Shown here piece after piece: positions 16,875-25,923 of a stretch of DNA of 64,000 nucleotides. How positions within the stretch are numbered: position 1 is the stretch's first letter; each line of letters begins with the position of its first letter. The translations under genes were made by a program, and so were the position numbers. The DNA is from Halobacteriovoraceae bacterium (lineage in GTDB: Bacteria > Bdellovibrionota > Bacteriovoracia > Bacteriovoracales > Bacteriovoracaceae): NCBI GenBank assembly GCA_002711995.1, contig PASN01000016.1, positions 124,001 to 188,000 on the forward strand, given 5' to 3'. The notes beneath the pieces are model-generated. The model ran no database searches and was not told the DNA's origin. It saw nothing but the letters and a program-made list of their open reading frames with translations.

Positions 16875-18371
16875 ATGAAAGTACTTTTGACCATGGTCGC
16901 ACTACTAGTGTTAAAGGTCGGTTACGGCCAAGATATTGCTGCATTAGATAAACTATTAGAGAAATCTGATAACTCTAAAGACTTTATTCTATCTCTTCCT
17001 CCTGAGTTTAGAAGCCACTATGTGCTCCTATATGAAGGACATGCTGGGACTGAGGCAAGTGTAACATCTCCTCGCATGATTTTTTATAATACGAGTACTT
17101 ATATTGCTGTGGGTGAAGGCGATGTAGAAATTATGGAGTGGGACTCTTCAAAAAAAGAATATGACTTTTATAGATATGAGCCCAAACCCGGAAATTCTTA
17201 TAAAAAAGTTAACATTGATGTACAGAAAGACTGTATCCGTTGCCACACCCAAGGAGAAGCTATTTGGGAAGACTACGCAACGTGGTGCGGAGTCTATGGT
17301 GGCACAAACGATGATACTCCTTCCGAAGCTGAGAAATATTGGTTAGCGCAATATTCAAAAGAGTTTAAAAGTGTTTTTCCACTCGAAGAGCTTACTGCTG
17401 AGAGGGAAAAGTTCAAATCAAATCCAGATCCTTGTCAACCAGGTCGTTCACATGAACTACATGGAGGACAGGCCTTAGGAAACGTTATTGGATACAGGCA
17501 ATTAGAGAAAATAACCCATAAAGTTAGAAGCTCTGAAGTTTATCAAAGTGATCCCGTTGCGATCCAAAAAGCATTTTGTGCATCATCTGTTTTTAACTCT
17601 ATTGCAACACTAGAGGTAGGACAAAGTGAAAGCTTCAAAGCTTTGGTGGACGAGCTGACTGACTTTCTTGCTCCTAGTGAAGAACAGAGGAAGAAGTTGT
17701 TGCAAGAAATGAAAGAGTTTTCCAGTGAGTGGGAGGCTCTACTAAGAAATAAATACAAGTTTAGAGGAGAAGAGCTGGAGTATGAGTTGGCAAAAGACGG
17801 GTATGCATATGCAATCCCTTTTTTGCAAAGAAAAGTCCTCTATAAATTAGGGCTAAGTGAGCCAGATATTAATACAGGTCATAATCGGCCGGATCCGGGG
17901 AAACTATCTAAAGCTCTTAATCCTAGATGTGCCAGGCCTATGTTTAATAGTAAAAATATTAGAAATGGACATAGTGGCGAGTATCCTAAAATTTCAAGTG
18001 GCTTTGGTTCTAGTAATGGAGAAGAGAGGCTTTCCGCAATTTTGGCAGGTGATTTTGGCCAGGACTTATAGACTCACCATTTGTCATTGAATGATAAAGG
18101 AACAATGACCTTAAAGGATCCTGACAGCAATAAAGTTAGGTCTTTTTGCAAAAAGTTAATTGAAGGTGAAATAGTCCAATCTGATTGCAACAGCTCAAAG
18201 GGCAAAAAAAGCCTTTCTTTTGGTGATCAATTATGGAACCTATCTCAGGAAGAGGCTAAGAGGCGTGAGTGTGAAGGAAAGCGTAAACCTGTGTCAGACC
18301 CTTGGGAAGAGATGGGGGATGATGCAACACAGGATGCAAAGCGACTTATTGATTCATTTTTTCAGAAGTGA
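16875..18371 (+). pseudogene. secreted haem-binding CxxCH protein with in-frame amber
   Basis: The first open stretch (398 residues, 16875-18071) has a signal peptide (MKVLLTMVALLVLKVGYG) and a single c-type haem motif CIRCH (120-124), so it is a probable periplasmic cytochrome-like protein. It stops at TAG 18069-18071. The frame continues in phase without another stop for 100 codons to 18371 (reading THHLSLNDKGTMTLKD and onward), with protein-like composition and two more Cys. I infer one original ORF of about 499 codons broken by a nonsense mutation, or a truncated protein with non-coding remainder. The second half has no obvious start or ribosome-binding site. Function unknown. Confidence 0.65.
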
Positions 18372-18529
18372 CATTGAAGCTACTGGTTCGCTCGATAAGA
18401 AGGCGACCAAAAACACTTAAATTGATCTACTTTAGACTTTTTTAAAATGGAATTTGATAGTCAGTCAGAGGTCAGTCAAAAATTGGCCAAGCGAAAGAAA
18501 GGGCATGAAATAATCTGAAAGATACGAGG

Positions 18530-18598
18530 TTCTGACCAAGATCGCGACTATGACCCTGTTTGTAAGTGATTTAAATTAGTTGATGGAAATAAAAAAGC
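18530..18598. repeat. dispersed repeat, copy 2 (partner 14052-14118)
   Basis: See the partner. The right edge runs straight into the A tract of the att-like repeat at 18591. The 158 bases before it, from 18372, show no gene. Confidence 0.7.
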
Positions 18599-18629
18599 CT
18601 TTCCGAAGAAAGGCTTTTAAAATGGGGTG
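18591..18629. repeat. att-like direct repeat: tRNA-His 3' end plus terminator, copy 2
   Basis: Same hairpin GCCTTTC/GAAAGGC and terminal TGGGGTG as the tRNA-His copy at 26348-26389, with a shorter A tract and one A fewer after the T run. It opens the largest module, which runs to the tRNA gene. Confidence 0.8.
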
Positions 18630-18670
18630 ATGAACTTTTTTCTTGGAGTTCGCCCAACCGCCAAGTCCAA

Positions 18671-19078
18671 ATGACTAATATTACTCAATTACCAGTCAAA
18701 AATGAGTGGCGAAATAAGGAACTTTTACATCAAAAATACGTCGTTGAAAGGCGAAGTTTAAACGAGCTGGCGGTAGAGTTTAAAGCTGCAAGATGTACCA
18801 TTTCAAAACAAATGAAAGCCTTTGGAATACATACTCGGATTACGGGATCAGTACAAAATAGAAAGCGAGGGCTTGCTTATGGCGAGAAGTGTCGAGATAG
18901 AAAGTTAAGAGCACATAAAAGAGAAACTGAGAATATTCAAAAAATGAAAGACCTTCGAGATAAAGGCTTCAGTTATTGGAAAATAGCAGAGATCTTCAAT
19001 TCAATGGAGATTCCTACAAAGACTCGAAAGGGGAAGTGGTATGCTAAGACAATTCAACAAATACTGGATAAAGCTTAG
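18671..19078 (+). CDS. HTH protein, resolvase/recombinase-like C-terminus
   Basis: 135 residues, very basic. Residues about 20-50 (VVERRSLNELAVEFKAARCTISKQMKAFGI) look like a helix-turn-helix. The C-terminal part (LRDKGFSYWKIAEIFNSMEIPTKTRKGKWYAKTI) resembles the DNA-binding recombinase domain of serine recombinases, in which a helix-turn-helix is followed by an IPT.RGK.W motif. It may be a regulator or a DNA-binding accessory of the island. It is convergent with the helicase pseudogene, overlapping its end by 4 bases. A divergent partial copy lies at 22806-22959. Confidence 0.6.
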   Translation: MTNITQLPVKNEWRNKELLHQKYVVERRSLNELAVEFKAARCTISKQMKAFGIHTRITGSVQNRKRGLAYGEKCRDRKLRAHKRETENIQKMKDLRDKGFSYWKIAEIFNSMEIPTKTRKGKWYAKTIQQILDKA

Positions 19079-21522
19079 TGCATCTCTGAGAACATATCAG
19101 CTTGATAAATTAAGTGATTGGCCTTGTTTGAGCTATCAGATATGATTTCATATTCCATTTTCTTATAAACAGGGACTCTCTTTTTAAACATATTAATTGT
19201 AAGCCCATTGTTCGCATCTAGATAGTCATAGATTCTGACTTCTTTTTTGTTTTCAAATGGGCGATGTATTCTTCCTGCGTATTGAATCATTCTTCCTTTG
19301 AATGAGATAGGCATTGTAATAAGTAAGGTGTCCAATATTGGAAGGTCAAAACCTTCTCCTATAAATGATCCTGTGGATAATATGTAAAATGGCCTCTTAT
19401 CTTTAATACAGTTATCTATGTTGGCCAATATCTCTTTTTTCTGCTTTTTGCCCATCTCACCAACAAGTATAAATTCCTTTGCCTTAAGTTTTTTAGATTT
19501 TAAGGAACGAGATAAATGAGAAATATGATCTTTTCTTTCAGAAATAATTAGAGGGTACCTATTTTGTTTTAATTCAGTCTCTATATCAGCGGTGATTTGA
19601 TTTGTACGTTCTTGATTATTTACAATTTCTGTCCAAATCTCATGAATTTCAAGACGTCTTTCTAGATGAACAGGAAATTGTAAATTGGTATCTCTAACAA
19701 ATATTAGTTTATTTAAATCTTTTGCTCCAAAGTCTTCCATTTCATATCGAGTTGGACCAAGTTGCATATGTATAATAGACTCATGACCATCTTTTCTATA
19801 TGGAGTTGCTGTTAAGCCGATAAAGTATTTGGCCGGAATCTTTTTAAGAACGGCCTCAAAAGAAACAGCTGGTATGTGATGACATTCATCTACAATAATT
19901 TGTCCGTAGCTATTTAAAAGTTCATCACTGTCTTCTAATTTTGATAAAGTTTGAATCATAGCAACATCAACTTTTCCTTTTGGTTTTTTACGGCTTCCTC
20001 CAAAAGAGCCTACTTCTTTAGGATCAATATCTAAAAATTCTTTAATACGCTCAATCCATTGTTCCATAAGTGGTTTTCTGTGAACGAGAATAAGAGTCGG
20101 AGTTTTTCTCTTTGCAATGAGATGGCAACCCATAACTGTTTTACCAACTCCTGGAGGAGCAACTAATACACCTGTATCAAACCTACTCATCTCCTTCATT
20201 GCCTTTTTCTGATCAGGTCGTAATTCTCCGGTGAATTTGATTTTTAGTCTTTTATGCTTTGCCCGCTCATCAAAGATATTAACAGTAGCACCAACATCAT
20301 TTGCAATCTTTATACAATCATCAAGTCGACCTCTTGGGATAGACATTTCTGATCCATGGTTGTCACTACAGCAAATAAATCTTGGTGTATCCCATGTAGA
20401 AAAACGCATTCTTTGCTTCTTGTAAAACTCAGGATTGGCAAAAGTTGCTGTTCTTCTTAAGGCACCAATAAGTGGGTCTGGTAGTTCTTCAATATTTATA
20501 AATACTTGCTCAGCTAATCTAATGTTTATTGCGTCACTGTATTCTTCCAGTTTAACTTTTTTATTAATTGCATCGAGCGTTCTCTCTGTAATCTTAATAT
20601 CAAAGTTATCTCCATCAAATATAAGATCTTTTGTAATATTCTTCTCAATTAAAGAATCAACTTCATTTTGTGAAAGAACTCTAGCTGTAGATAATAGATC
20701 CCACTGATCTTTAATAGGGGTGAAATCTTCATCTACAAATAATGTATTACCTTGATTTCTAGCATGCCTTTGGAGTGGTAGTGCAATCAAGTTACCAAAC
20801 CCTCCATTTGGCAGAGAGTCTTGATTGGGAAAGAACCTGTCATGACTGCTAAGTTTTATTTGCTTTGATAGTGCTGAAGCTTTAACAAGAATCAGTGTGC
20901 CTAGTTGCCTTGCTTTTCTAGCAAAGACAGGCTCCTCAAAGAAAATCCATGCATGAGCACCATTTCAAGATTTTGAAATTGCAATATAAGTTTCTATACC
21001 TAACTCTCTGGCAGCATGCTTATAGGCAGTAACATCTTTTTTCCAAGATTCTTTATCAAAGTCAGCAGCAAGAAAAATACAAGTATTATTTGATCGTATG
21101 GCATAAGTTCCAGCAATGTGAATTCCTTGCAGGTGATTTTTGATGGCAATGTCATCTAGAGGAAGAAAAGCTTGGTAGTTACAGTCAGTGCACTTAATTT
21201 TTGGTTTATTGCAAATCGGCCTAACCCATTCATTTGAACAAACAGGAGAATAACCCTTTTTATTGTTCTTGTTATTTTCCCAAAAACGAGGAAAGATATC
21301 CTCTCTACAGCAAAACAATCTTTTAAATAGTTGTATTTTAGCCTCTGGAGATTCAGGCTTTTGAAAGTTTAGCTTTCTTCCAGTTAAAGGTACGACATTA
21401 GTTTCAGATTTTCTTAAATCCCTAAGCTGTGCAAGTAGTTGCGCACGTTCATTGTTAAGAAGCTCTAATCTCTTTTCTATTTCTTTAATTTGAGAATCAG
21501 TAGTGGAGTTGTCATTTTTCAT
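19075..21522 (-). pseudogene. TOTE-type primase-helicase with opal codon in primase motif
   Basis: One frame of 816 codons, split by TGA at 20965-20967. Residues 1-30 are coiled coil. The archaeo-eukaryotic-type primase domain follows: REDIFPRFWEN, CNEWVRPIC, a KCTDC zinc-like pair and the acidic AADFD. The break falls at SKS-stop-NGAHAWIF, where homologues have S-G-N-G-A-H, so a GGA Gly codon became TGA in the catalytic motif. Downstream lie RFFPNQD, then a superfamily-2 helicase: Walker A APPGVGKT (about 455-462), DECHH (about 545-549) and motif VI QYAGRIHR. TOTE proteins belong to proposed phage or plasmid conflict systems. The primase half would lack its second motif and the helicase half could be separately translated from 20790 (ATG, MIALPLQ). 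Its start overlaps the end of fic by 4 bases. Confidence 0.85.
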
Positions 21523-22568
21523 TTATTGATTAAGACCCATTTTGCTCCACGGCCTTTACCCTTAGTTTGAATAGTATTTTCATCCCTCATTTCTCTAAGA
21601 ACGATACGAATCATATCTCTACTGATCCAAGGAAACTCTTTTTCTATGTCAGATATTGAGAATGCTCCTAATTGCTTCATGACAAATTGCCGGACCTGAT
21701 TACTTTTTGATCCTTTCCCTGGATTGATTGTGCCAACCCTCTCTTCAAATTCTTTATAGGCCTTTAATAGTGCTACCCAAAAATAGTTTAACCAAGGAAG
21801 AGGATCATGCTTATTTTCATGCCAGCCTTGTGAACTTTCCTCTAGTGTTCGATAGTAATCTTCTTTTGATTGCTCAAAAATTCTTTCTAAACTTATATAG
21901 CGTCCCACCTGATAATCAAAATGATACAAAAGAAGTAAAGTAAGTAGTCTCGCAACACGTCCATTTCCATCTGAGAATGGGTGAATACAAAGAAAATCGA
22001 GAACAGCCAGTGGAATAACGACAAGAGGATCAATCATGTTTTTATCAATTATAGATCTATAGTTTTCCTCAAGCTCTTGCATATACTTGGGTGTTTCAAA
22101 AGCAGCGACTGCTTTAAATCGAACTCTCACTTTTCCGCTGGGCAGAGTTTCAATAATTTCATTATCGGTACTCTTCCATCTTCCACCTGGAGTAGGCATA
22201 TACTTATAAATATAAGTATGCAGCTGAAGAAGAACATTCGAGCTAAATGGAATGTCCTCAAATAATTCATGTATTAGGGCAAGTGCGTCTCTGTAACCAG
22301 CGACTTCTTGCTCTGATCTATCTTCAGGTGTTGTATCTCCAAGAATTAGTTTCTCAATTCTATCTGGTGAAACCTCAATCCCTTCAAGTCTGTTTGAAGA
22401 TTCACTGGATTCAATAACTGCAACTTTTTGAAGGCCTTGTAAGACTTCAGGTGATTGCTTAGAGTAGAGAATTTGCTTGCCTTGGTATTCACCAAGCATA
22501 CGGAGTGTGGCCAACTCAGTTTGGCCGAATTTAATGTTTTCTAAGTAGTTTTCGTTTAATGAGTTCAT
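21519..22568 (-). CDS. Fic-family AMP/nucleotidyl-transferase, class II
   Basis: 349 residues. The complete Fic loop HPFSDGNGRVAR (196-207) has the catalytic His196. An upstream inhibitory helix reads SNRLEG (58-63), fitting the S/T-x3-E-G/N pattern that marks class II Fic proteins, self-inhibited by Glu62. The C-terminus looks like a winged helix (FSISDIEKEFPWISRDMIRIVLREM), found in transcription-linked Fic proteins. It modifies target proteins with AMP (or another nucleotide moiety) in this family. Its stop overlaps the TOTE start (ATGA), so the pair was one operon; I infer a joint defence role. All key residues look intact. Confidence 0.9.
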   Translation of the reverse strand: MNSLNENYLENIKFGQTELATLRMLGEYQGKQILYSKQSPEVLQGLQKVAVIESSESSNRLEGIEVSPDRIEKLILGDTTPEDRSEQEVAGYRDALALIHELFEDIPFSSNVLLQLHTYIYKYMPTPGGRWKSTDNEIIETLPSGKVRVRFKAVAAFETPKYMQELEENYRSIIDKNMIDPLVVIPLAVLDFLCIHPFSDGNGRVARLLTLLLLYHFDYQVGRYISLERIFEQSKEDYYRTLEESSQGWHENKHDPLPWLNYFWVALLKAYKEFEERVGTINPGKGSKSNQVRQFVMKQLGAFSISDIEKEFPWISRDMIRIVLREMRDENTIQTKGKGRGAKWVLINK

Positions 22569-22805
22569 AATAGGGTAATATTATACAATAGGGGTAAAAT
22601 AAAGGTCAAATTACCTACTTTTTTATGTTTTTGCCCCATTTAATTACATTGTAATTTCAATAGATTACATCTGTGGCAGAGGTGGTCGCCTCGGATAAAT
22701 ACGCAATTCATGTGATCCAACCGGTTTTACGATTTCTAATTACTATTAAGTCTAAGTGTTTGATATTATTCAACTTTTACCTCCTGAGACATGGGGGAAT
22801 AAATA
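22569..22805. other. spacer upstream of fic, no gene seen
   Basis: About 240 bases. It contains the presumed fic promoter on the reverse strand and AT-rich sequence. I see no gene here, only the approach to the HTH remnant. Confidence 0.4.
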
Positions 22806-22959
22806 GGCTTTATATCAAAAATACGTCGTTGAAGGCTTAGGAATGAGAGAGCTGACGGTAGAGTTTAAAGCAGCAAGAGAGACGATTGCAAAGCAACTTA
22901 GGTTGTTTGAAATTTCGATAAGGAACGCTGGGTCAAACCAGAATCATAAAGCTCTTTAA
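22806..22959 (+). pseudogene. partial diverged copy of the 18671 HTH gene
   Basis: Translated forward from 22809 (frame LYQKYVVEGLGMRELTVEFKA, then RETIAKQLRLFEISIRN) this matches residues 17-55 of the 135-residue HTH protein at 18671 (LHQKYVVERRSLNELAVEFKA). It has no start codon or C-terminal domain and ends at TAA 22957-22959. It overlaps the end of the reverse-strand gene at 22898. It is a remnant of a tandem or earlier copy of the same element. Confidence 0.7.
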
Positions 22960-23557
22960 GTATGGGATTAACTCTAGTGTTAATGTCGAGGGCCAATAAA
23001 AGATGGTTTCCTCCACATTTAAGCATCTGGGTATTGAGAATTTTCTCGATTTCATCGATGTGGAGTACCTCTCCAGTCGTTGAGATCTCCTTGTGCTCTT
23101 TAAGCTTTAGGTTATCCTTCTTTCCTTTGATTCCAAGCTCATACCTCTTTTGCAGGATATGACAATTACTGTGTCGAAGGTTTTCTAGTAATATTAGTTC
23201 ATCTCTGGTTAATAATTGCTTAAGTTCTCTCGCTTTGTCTCGAATCTGGAACATATCTCCAAGAATATCCTTACCATCGTAATTTAAGGGAGATAGCTTT
23301 TCACACATTTCCAGATTGTCAGCCCCTAACTTTTTGAGAGTATTTTCAAACTCATCACCGAATTCGACTATCGTTGCATATAGTCTAATCCAGAAAAGGG
23401 ATTCAAAAGATCCAGAATCGGCGTGTCCTAGATTTGTTATGAGCCAGTTCGAAACATGTAGGGTTGTACCTATCCACTGCTTCTTTTGTAGGGCATGAAT
23501 ATCACCTTTTGATAAAATTGAATCAGCCAGTTTTTGTTTGTCTTCATCTTCTAGCAA
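22898..23557 (-). CDS. hypothetical protein beside AAA_13 remnant
   Basis: 219 residues starting with TTG 23557, one base after the stop of the AAA_13 remnant on the same strand, a spacing that suggests translational coupling. Helical and charged, with no membrane segments. It has two Cys (CGGNH near the C-terminus and an ECH-like SNCH) but no motif that I recognise. A partner role to the former ATPase is possible; homology is unknown. Confidence 0.55.
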   Translation of the reverse strand: MLEDEDKQKLADSILSKGDIHALQKKQWIGTTLHVSNWLITNLGHADSGSFESLFWIRLYATIVEFGDEFENTLKKLGADNLEMCEKLSPLNYDGKDILGDMFQIRDKARELKQLLTRDELILLENLRHSNCHILQKRYELGIKGKKDNLKLKEHKEISTTGEVLHIDEIEKILNTQMLKCGGNHLLLALDINTRVNPILKELYDSGLTQRSLSKFQTT

Positions 23558-23558
23558 G

Positions 23559-23878
23559 TTAACTCTCTTCTTTCATCATCATTTCATAATGTGAATCATG
23601 GGCGGATTGGTAAAATATTTCTTTAAAGACATTCATGTACTGATCTATAACTTCAGGTCCTTCAGTGACATACAAGTCATCATGAACAGAGTGTGAACCA
23701 TCATTGACCCATGATAAAAGTGACTTGCAAATGAACTGTTCTTTACCTGTGAATTTCAAGTGGAGATCTTCTAGTTTGATATTACCCATGATCTTGAAGT
23801 AGTTCTCTAGAATTCTTCTAAGTATGTTTTGTATAGTAAGAAGGCATTTATCTTCAGACTTTGCTTGTTGCCATAATA
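23559..23878 (-). pseudogene. C-terminal remnant of AAA_13-type ATPase
   Basis: Reading the reverse strand in the frame of MGNIKLEDL (ATG at 23789) and continuing upstream gives LLWQQAKSEDK, TIQNILRRILENYFKIM, then WVNDGSHSVHDDLYV and a C-terminal HYEMMMKEES. RRILENYF and NDGSHSxxDDLYV are typical for the C-terminal lobe of AAA_13/RloC-like ATPases of defence loci. An in-frame TGA at about 23880 and loss of everything before it leave only about 110 residues. The Walker motifs are gone, so it cannot be an active ATPase. Confidence 0.75.
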
Positions 23879-24036
23879 GTCATACGAAGTCTTTATTGAA
23901 GACGGGCAAAGAGTTGAAATACCAAATGAAAAGTTCACTGATGGTCGTGTGGAAGTAAAGCACAATCTCCCATTTTTTCATTTATAGAAAACCATAAATT
24001 TCTACCAATCATTTCTTAGTTGTTTAAAATACTTCC
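23879..24036 (+). other. possible decayed coding sequence
   Basis: Forward reading gives a partly protein-like stretch (FIEDGQRVEIPNEKFTDGR, then HNLPFF) broken by TAG, then KTINFYQSFLSCLKYFLESG. I cannot assign a family. It may be part of the zinc-ribbon/recombinase remnant that follows. Confidence 0.3.
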
Positions 24037-24219
24037 TTGAAAGTGGAAGAACGAACTCTACATTTAACATCCGATGATGAGCCTTTAATGAAGGTTTGTA
24101 GTCGTTGTAAGAGAAATCTTCCTAATTCAGCCTTTTATCGGAATAAGTCAAAGAGGGATGGAGTCGAGAGTTACTGTAAAGAATGTGCAAAACATCGCAA
24201 TTTACTCAAAAGAATTTAA
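24037..24219 (+). pseudogene. zinc-ribbon (HNH-nuclease-like) fragment
   Basis: 60 residues. CSRCKRNLPNSAFYRNKSK then SYCKEC gives a CxxC...CxxC zinc ribbon of the type that opens phage HNH endonucleases (a CSKC..LP.S.FYKNKS... YCKEC consensus). The HNH catalytic domain itself is missing, so this is likely a truncated remnant. The annotated start is provisional. Confidence 0.6.
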
Positions 24220-24224
24220 AAAAA

Positions 24225-24443
24225 ATGATCTCTTTTCAGGCGACTTCTCTTCCATTTGGTGCAGTTATTGATAAAGAGCTTTTTGATAAGACACAGGCCA
24301 ATGTAGCTGTCGTAGAAAAACTAAGGGGATTTAATAAAAAGCGGTCTCGCTTATATGCCCTTACTGGTATTTTACAATTTGAGGATGGCTCTCGTTTTAC
24401 TGGTAACTCTGGTACTGCTCGAAATGGTGAACCAAAGTATTAA
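24225..24443 (+). pseudogene. serine recombinase fragment (recombinase domain/C-terminal)
   Basis: About 73 codons. AVIDKELFDKTQANV, then RSRLYALTGILQFEDG and FTGNSGTARNGE, match the piece of large serine recombinases that joins the recombinase domain to the zinc-ribbon part (the family reads V..ELFD.VQ ... ALTGIL.. CG..FTG.SG). The zinc Cys positions are replaced (FEDG for a CG pair). The resolvase catalytic domain with its Ser is absent. It marks a former integrase of this island. It overlaps the end of the zinc-ribbon fragment region. Confidence 0.65.
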
Positions 24444-24636
24444 GTTAGCTCTTTAATAATGTACTCTACCGGTAATTATCGTGCGCTCTAGGCGCTTGTT
24501 TTCACGTTTTTAAGTAACTCACCATTTTTGGAATTTTACGGCCATGCGTCTACGGCCGTGCGAAATGAAAAGCCTTTTATTCTGCTTTAATTTTTGTCGC
24601 CAAACACAAATTAAAAAAGAAACAAAAGGCCCTCTT
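24444..24636. other. spacer before transposase
   Basis: Roughly 190 bases. It holds a hairpin ACGGCC/GGCCGT (24539-24560) and A-rich sequence. One IS end must lie in it, but I could not align terminal inverted repeats with the downstream side. Confidence 0.35.
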
Positions 24637-25923
24637 ATGATTAAAAATACTATTGAATTTGAAACAACAAGAAAAGACCTAACTCACTTATCAGGCCTGG
24701 TTTTCTTTCAAAAACTCGTTAAATCAACAAGTTTGGATAGCATCATAGGTCAAATAATTCCAAGCAAAAAGCGACTTAGAGGTCAATCCAACAAAGAAAA
24801 ATTCTTTACTGCCCTCTATTCCTTCATCGCAGGAGCTGACTGCATCGAAGATATAGAGATGTTAAAGCACGACCCTTTATTTAACGAGATTGCCAACAAA
24901 CCCTGTAGTGCTGTTACTATGGAAAGATTCTTAAAAAGCTTTAAGCTAAAGACCTATGAAAAACTGCAAAACGAACTTGCTCGCCTGGCCTATCGCCTTC
25001 GAGAGAAACTCTACCCAGATAATAATGCTTTAATTCTAAGCATGGATTCAACTCCACATCAACAATACGGAAAGTACATGGAAGGGGTCGACTGGAACTA
25101 TAAAAATATGTGGTGCCTGGACTCTCAAAACTGTTTTGACCAATTTGGATTTTGTTATGGTTGGCACTTGCGTGAAGGCAACACCTACTCTGCAAATGGT
25201 GCCGTCGAGATGCTTACGCGTATCTTTAATAACATCCCTAAAAACAAGGATGTCTTTTTTCGTGCAGACAGCGCCTATGGCAATAAAGGAATTTACAACA
25301 GTCTTCTCACTAACAGGGCTCACTTTGCAATTTGTCTTAAAGAAAATGTTTGGAAGCCTCTATTAAGGGATTATGAGAGCAAAGTGAAATGGAAGAAGAC
25401 CGACATCTACTTTTTCGACTCCAACAAGTGCGAGATTGGTTCTTGCCTTTATCCTTTAAAAGATTTGGCAATGGGAAGAACTTTTTTAAGAGTGGTCTTT
25501 ATTCGCGCCAAAAAGAAAAGGCTGGGACCTGGAGACAAAGAGTATTACCACCACTATGCAGTTGTCACCGACATGTCTGATAAGCAAATGAACGACGAAC
25601 GAGTCATTAAGTTCTACAAGAAGCGGGCCAACGTCGAGAACCAAATAAAAGATTTGAAAAATGGGATGGATTTTAAACACTTTCCTTGTCAGAAACTCAA
25701 TGCGAATCGAGCTTGGGGCATGATAGCCATCTATGCATACAATCTCATGCGCTTTGGAGCTCATAAGCTGCACAGGAAAAAAGGCTGTTTTCTCAAAACC
25801 GTCAGAAGAGAAATGATCTTCATCGCTAGTGAAATCAGAAAGGGACAACGAAAAATAAAGCTGCGTTTTACAAACCATATGTACCAGGAGGTGGAGAGAC
25901 TAGAAATTATGATGACTTCTTAA
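24637..25923 (+). CDS. IS1380-family-like DDE transposase
   Basis: 428 residues from ATG 24637. The upstream in-frame start at 24544 is less likely because its 31 extra residues are not family-like. Catalytic acids fit the IS1380 pattern: Asp137 in LSMDSTPHQQYGK, Asp211 in FRADSAYGN and Glu334 in KRANVENQIKDLKNG. HFPCQKLNANRAW in the C-terminal part is also typical of this family. Full length with no internal stop, so the element could be active. It is probably the latest insertion into the decayed island, next to the recombinase fragment. Inverted repeats and target duplication were not identified. Confidence 0.85.
   Translation: MIKNTIEFETTRKDLTHLSGLVFFQKLVKSTSLDSIIGQIIPSKKRLRGQSNKEKFFTALYSFIAGADCIEDIEMLKHDPLFNEIANKPCSAVTMERFLKSFKLKTYEKLQNELARLAYRLREKLYPDNNALILSMDSTPHQQYGKYMEGVDWNYKNMWCLDSQNCFDQFGFCYGWHLREGNTYSANGAVEMLTRIFNNIPKNKDVFFRADSAYGNKGIYNSLLTNRAHFAICLKENVWKPLLRDYESKVKWKKTDIYFFDSNKCEIGSCLYPLKDLAMGRTFLRVVFIRAKKKRLGPGDKEYYHHYAVVTDMSDKQMNDERVIKFYKKRANVENQIKDLKNGMDFKHFPCQKLNANRAWGMIAIYAYNLMRFGAHKLHRKKGCFLKTVRREMIFIASEIRKGQRKIKLRFTNHMYQEVERLEIMMTS

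Noticed and set aside
20965-20967. TGA recoding as Gly (genetic code 25) or selenocysteine
   Set aside because: Many genes in the window, such as the FAD monooxygenase and isonitrile synthase, end in TGA as a real stop, and the rest of the TOTE gene uses normal Gly codons.
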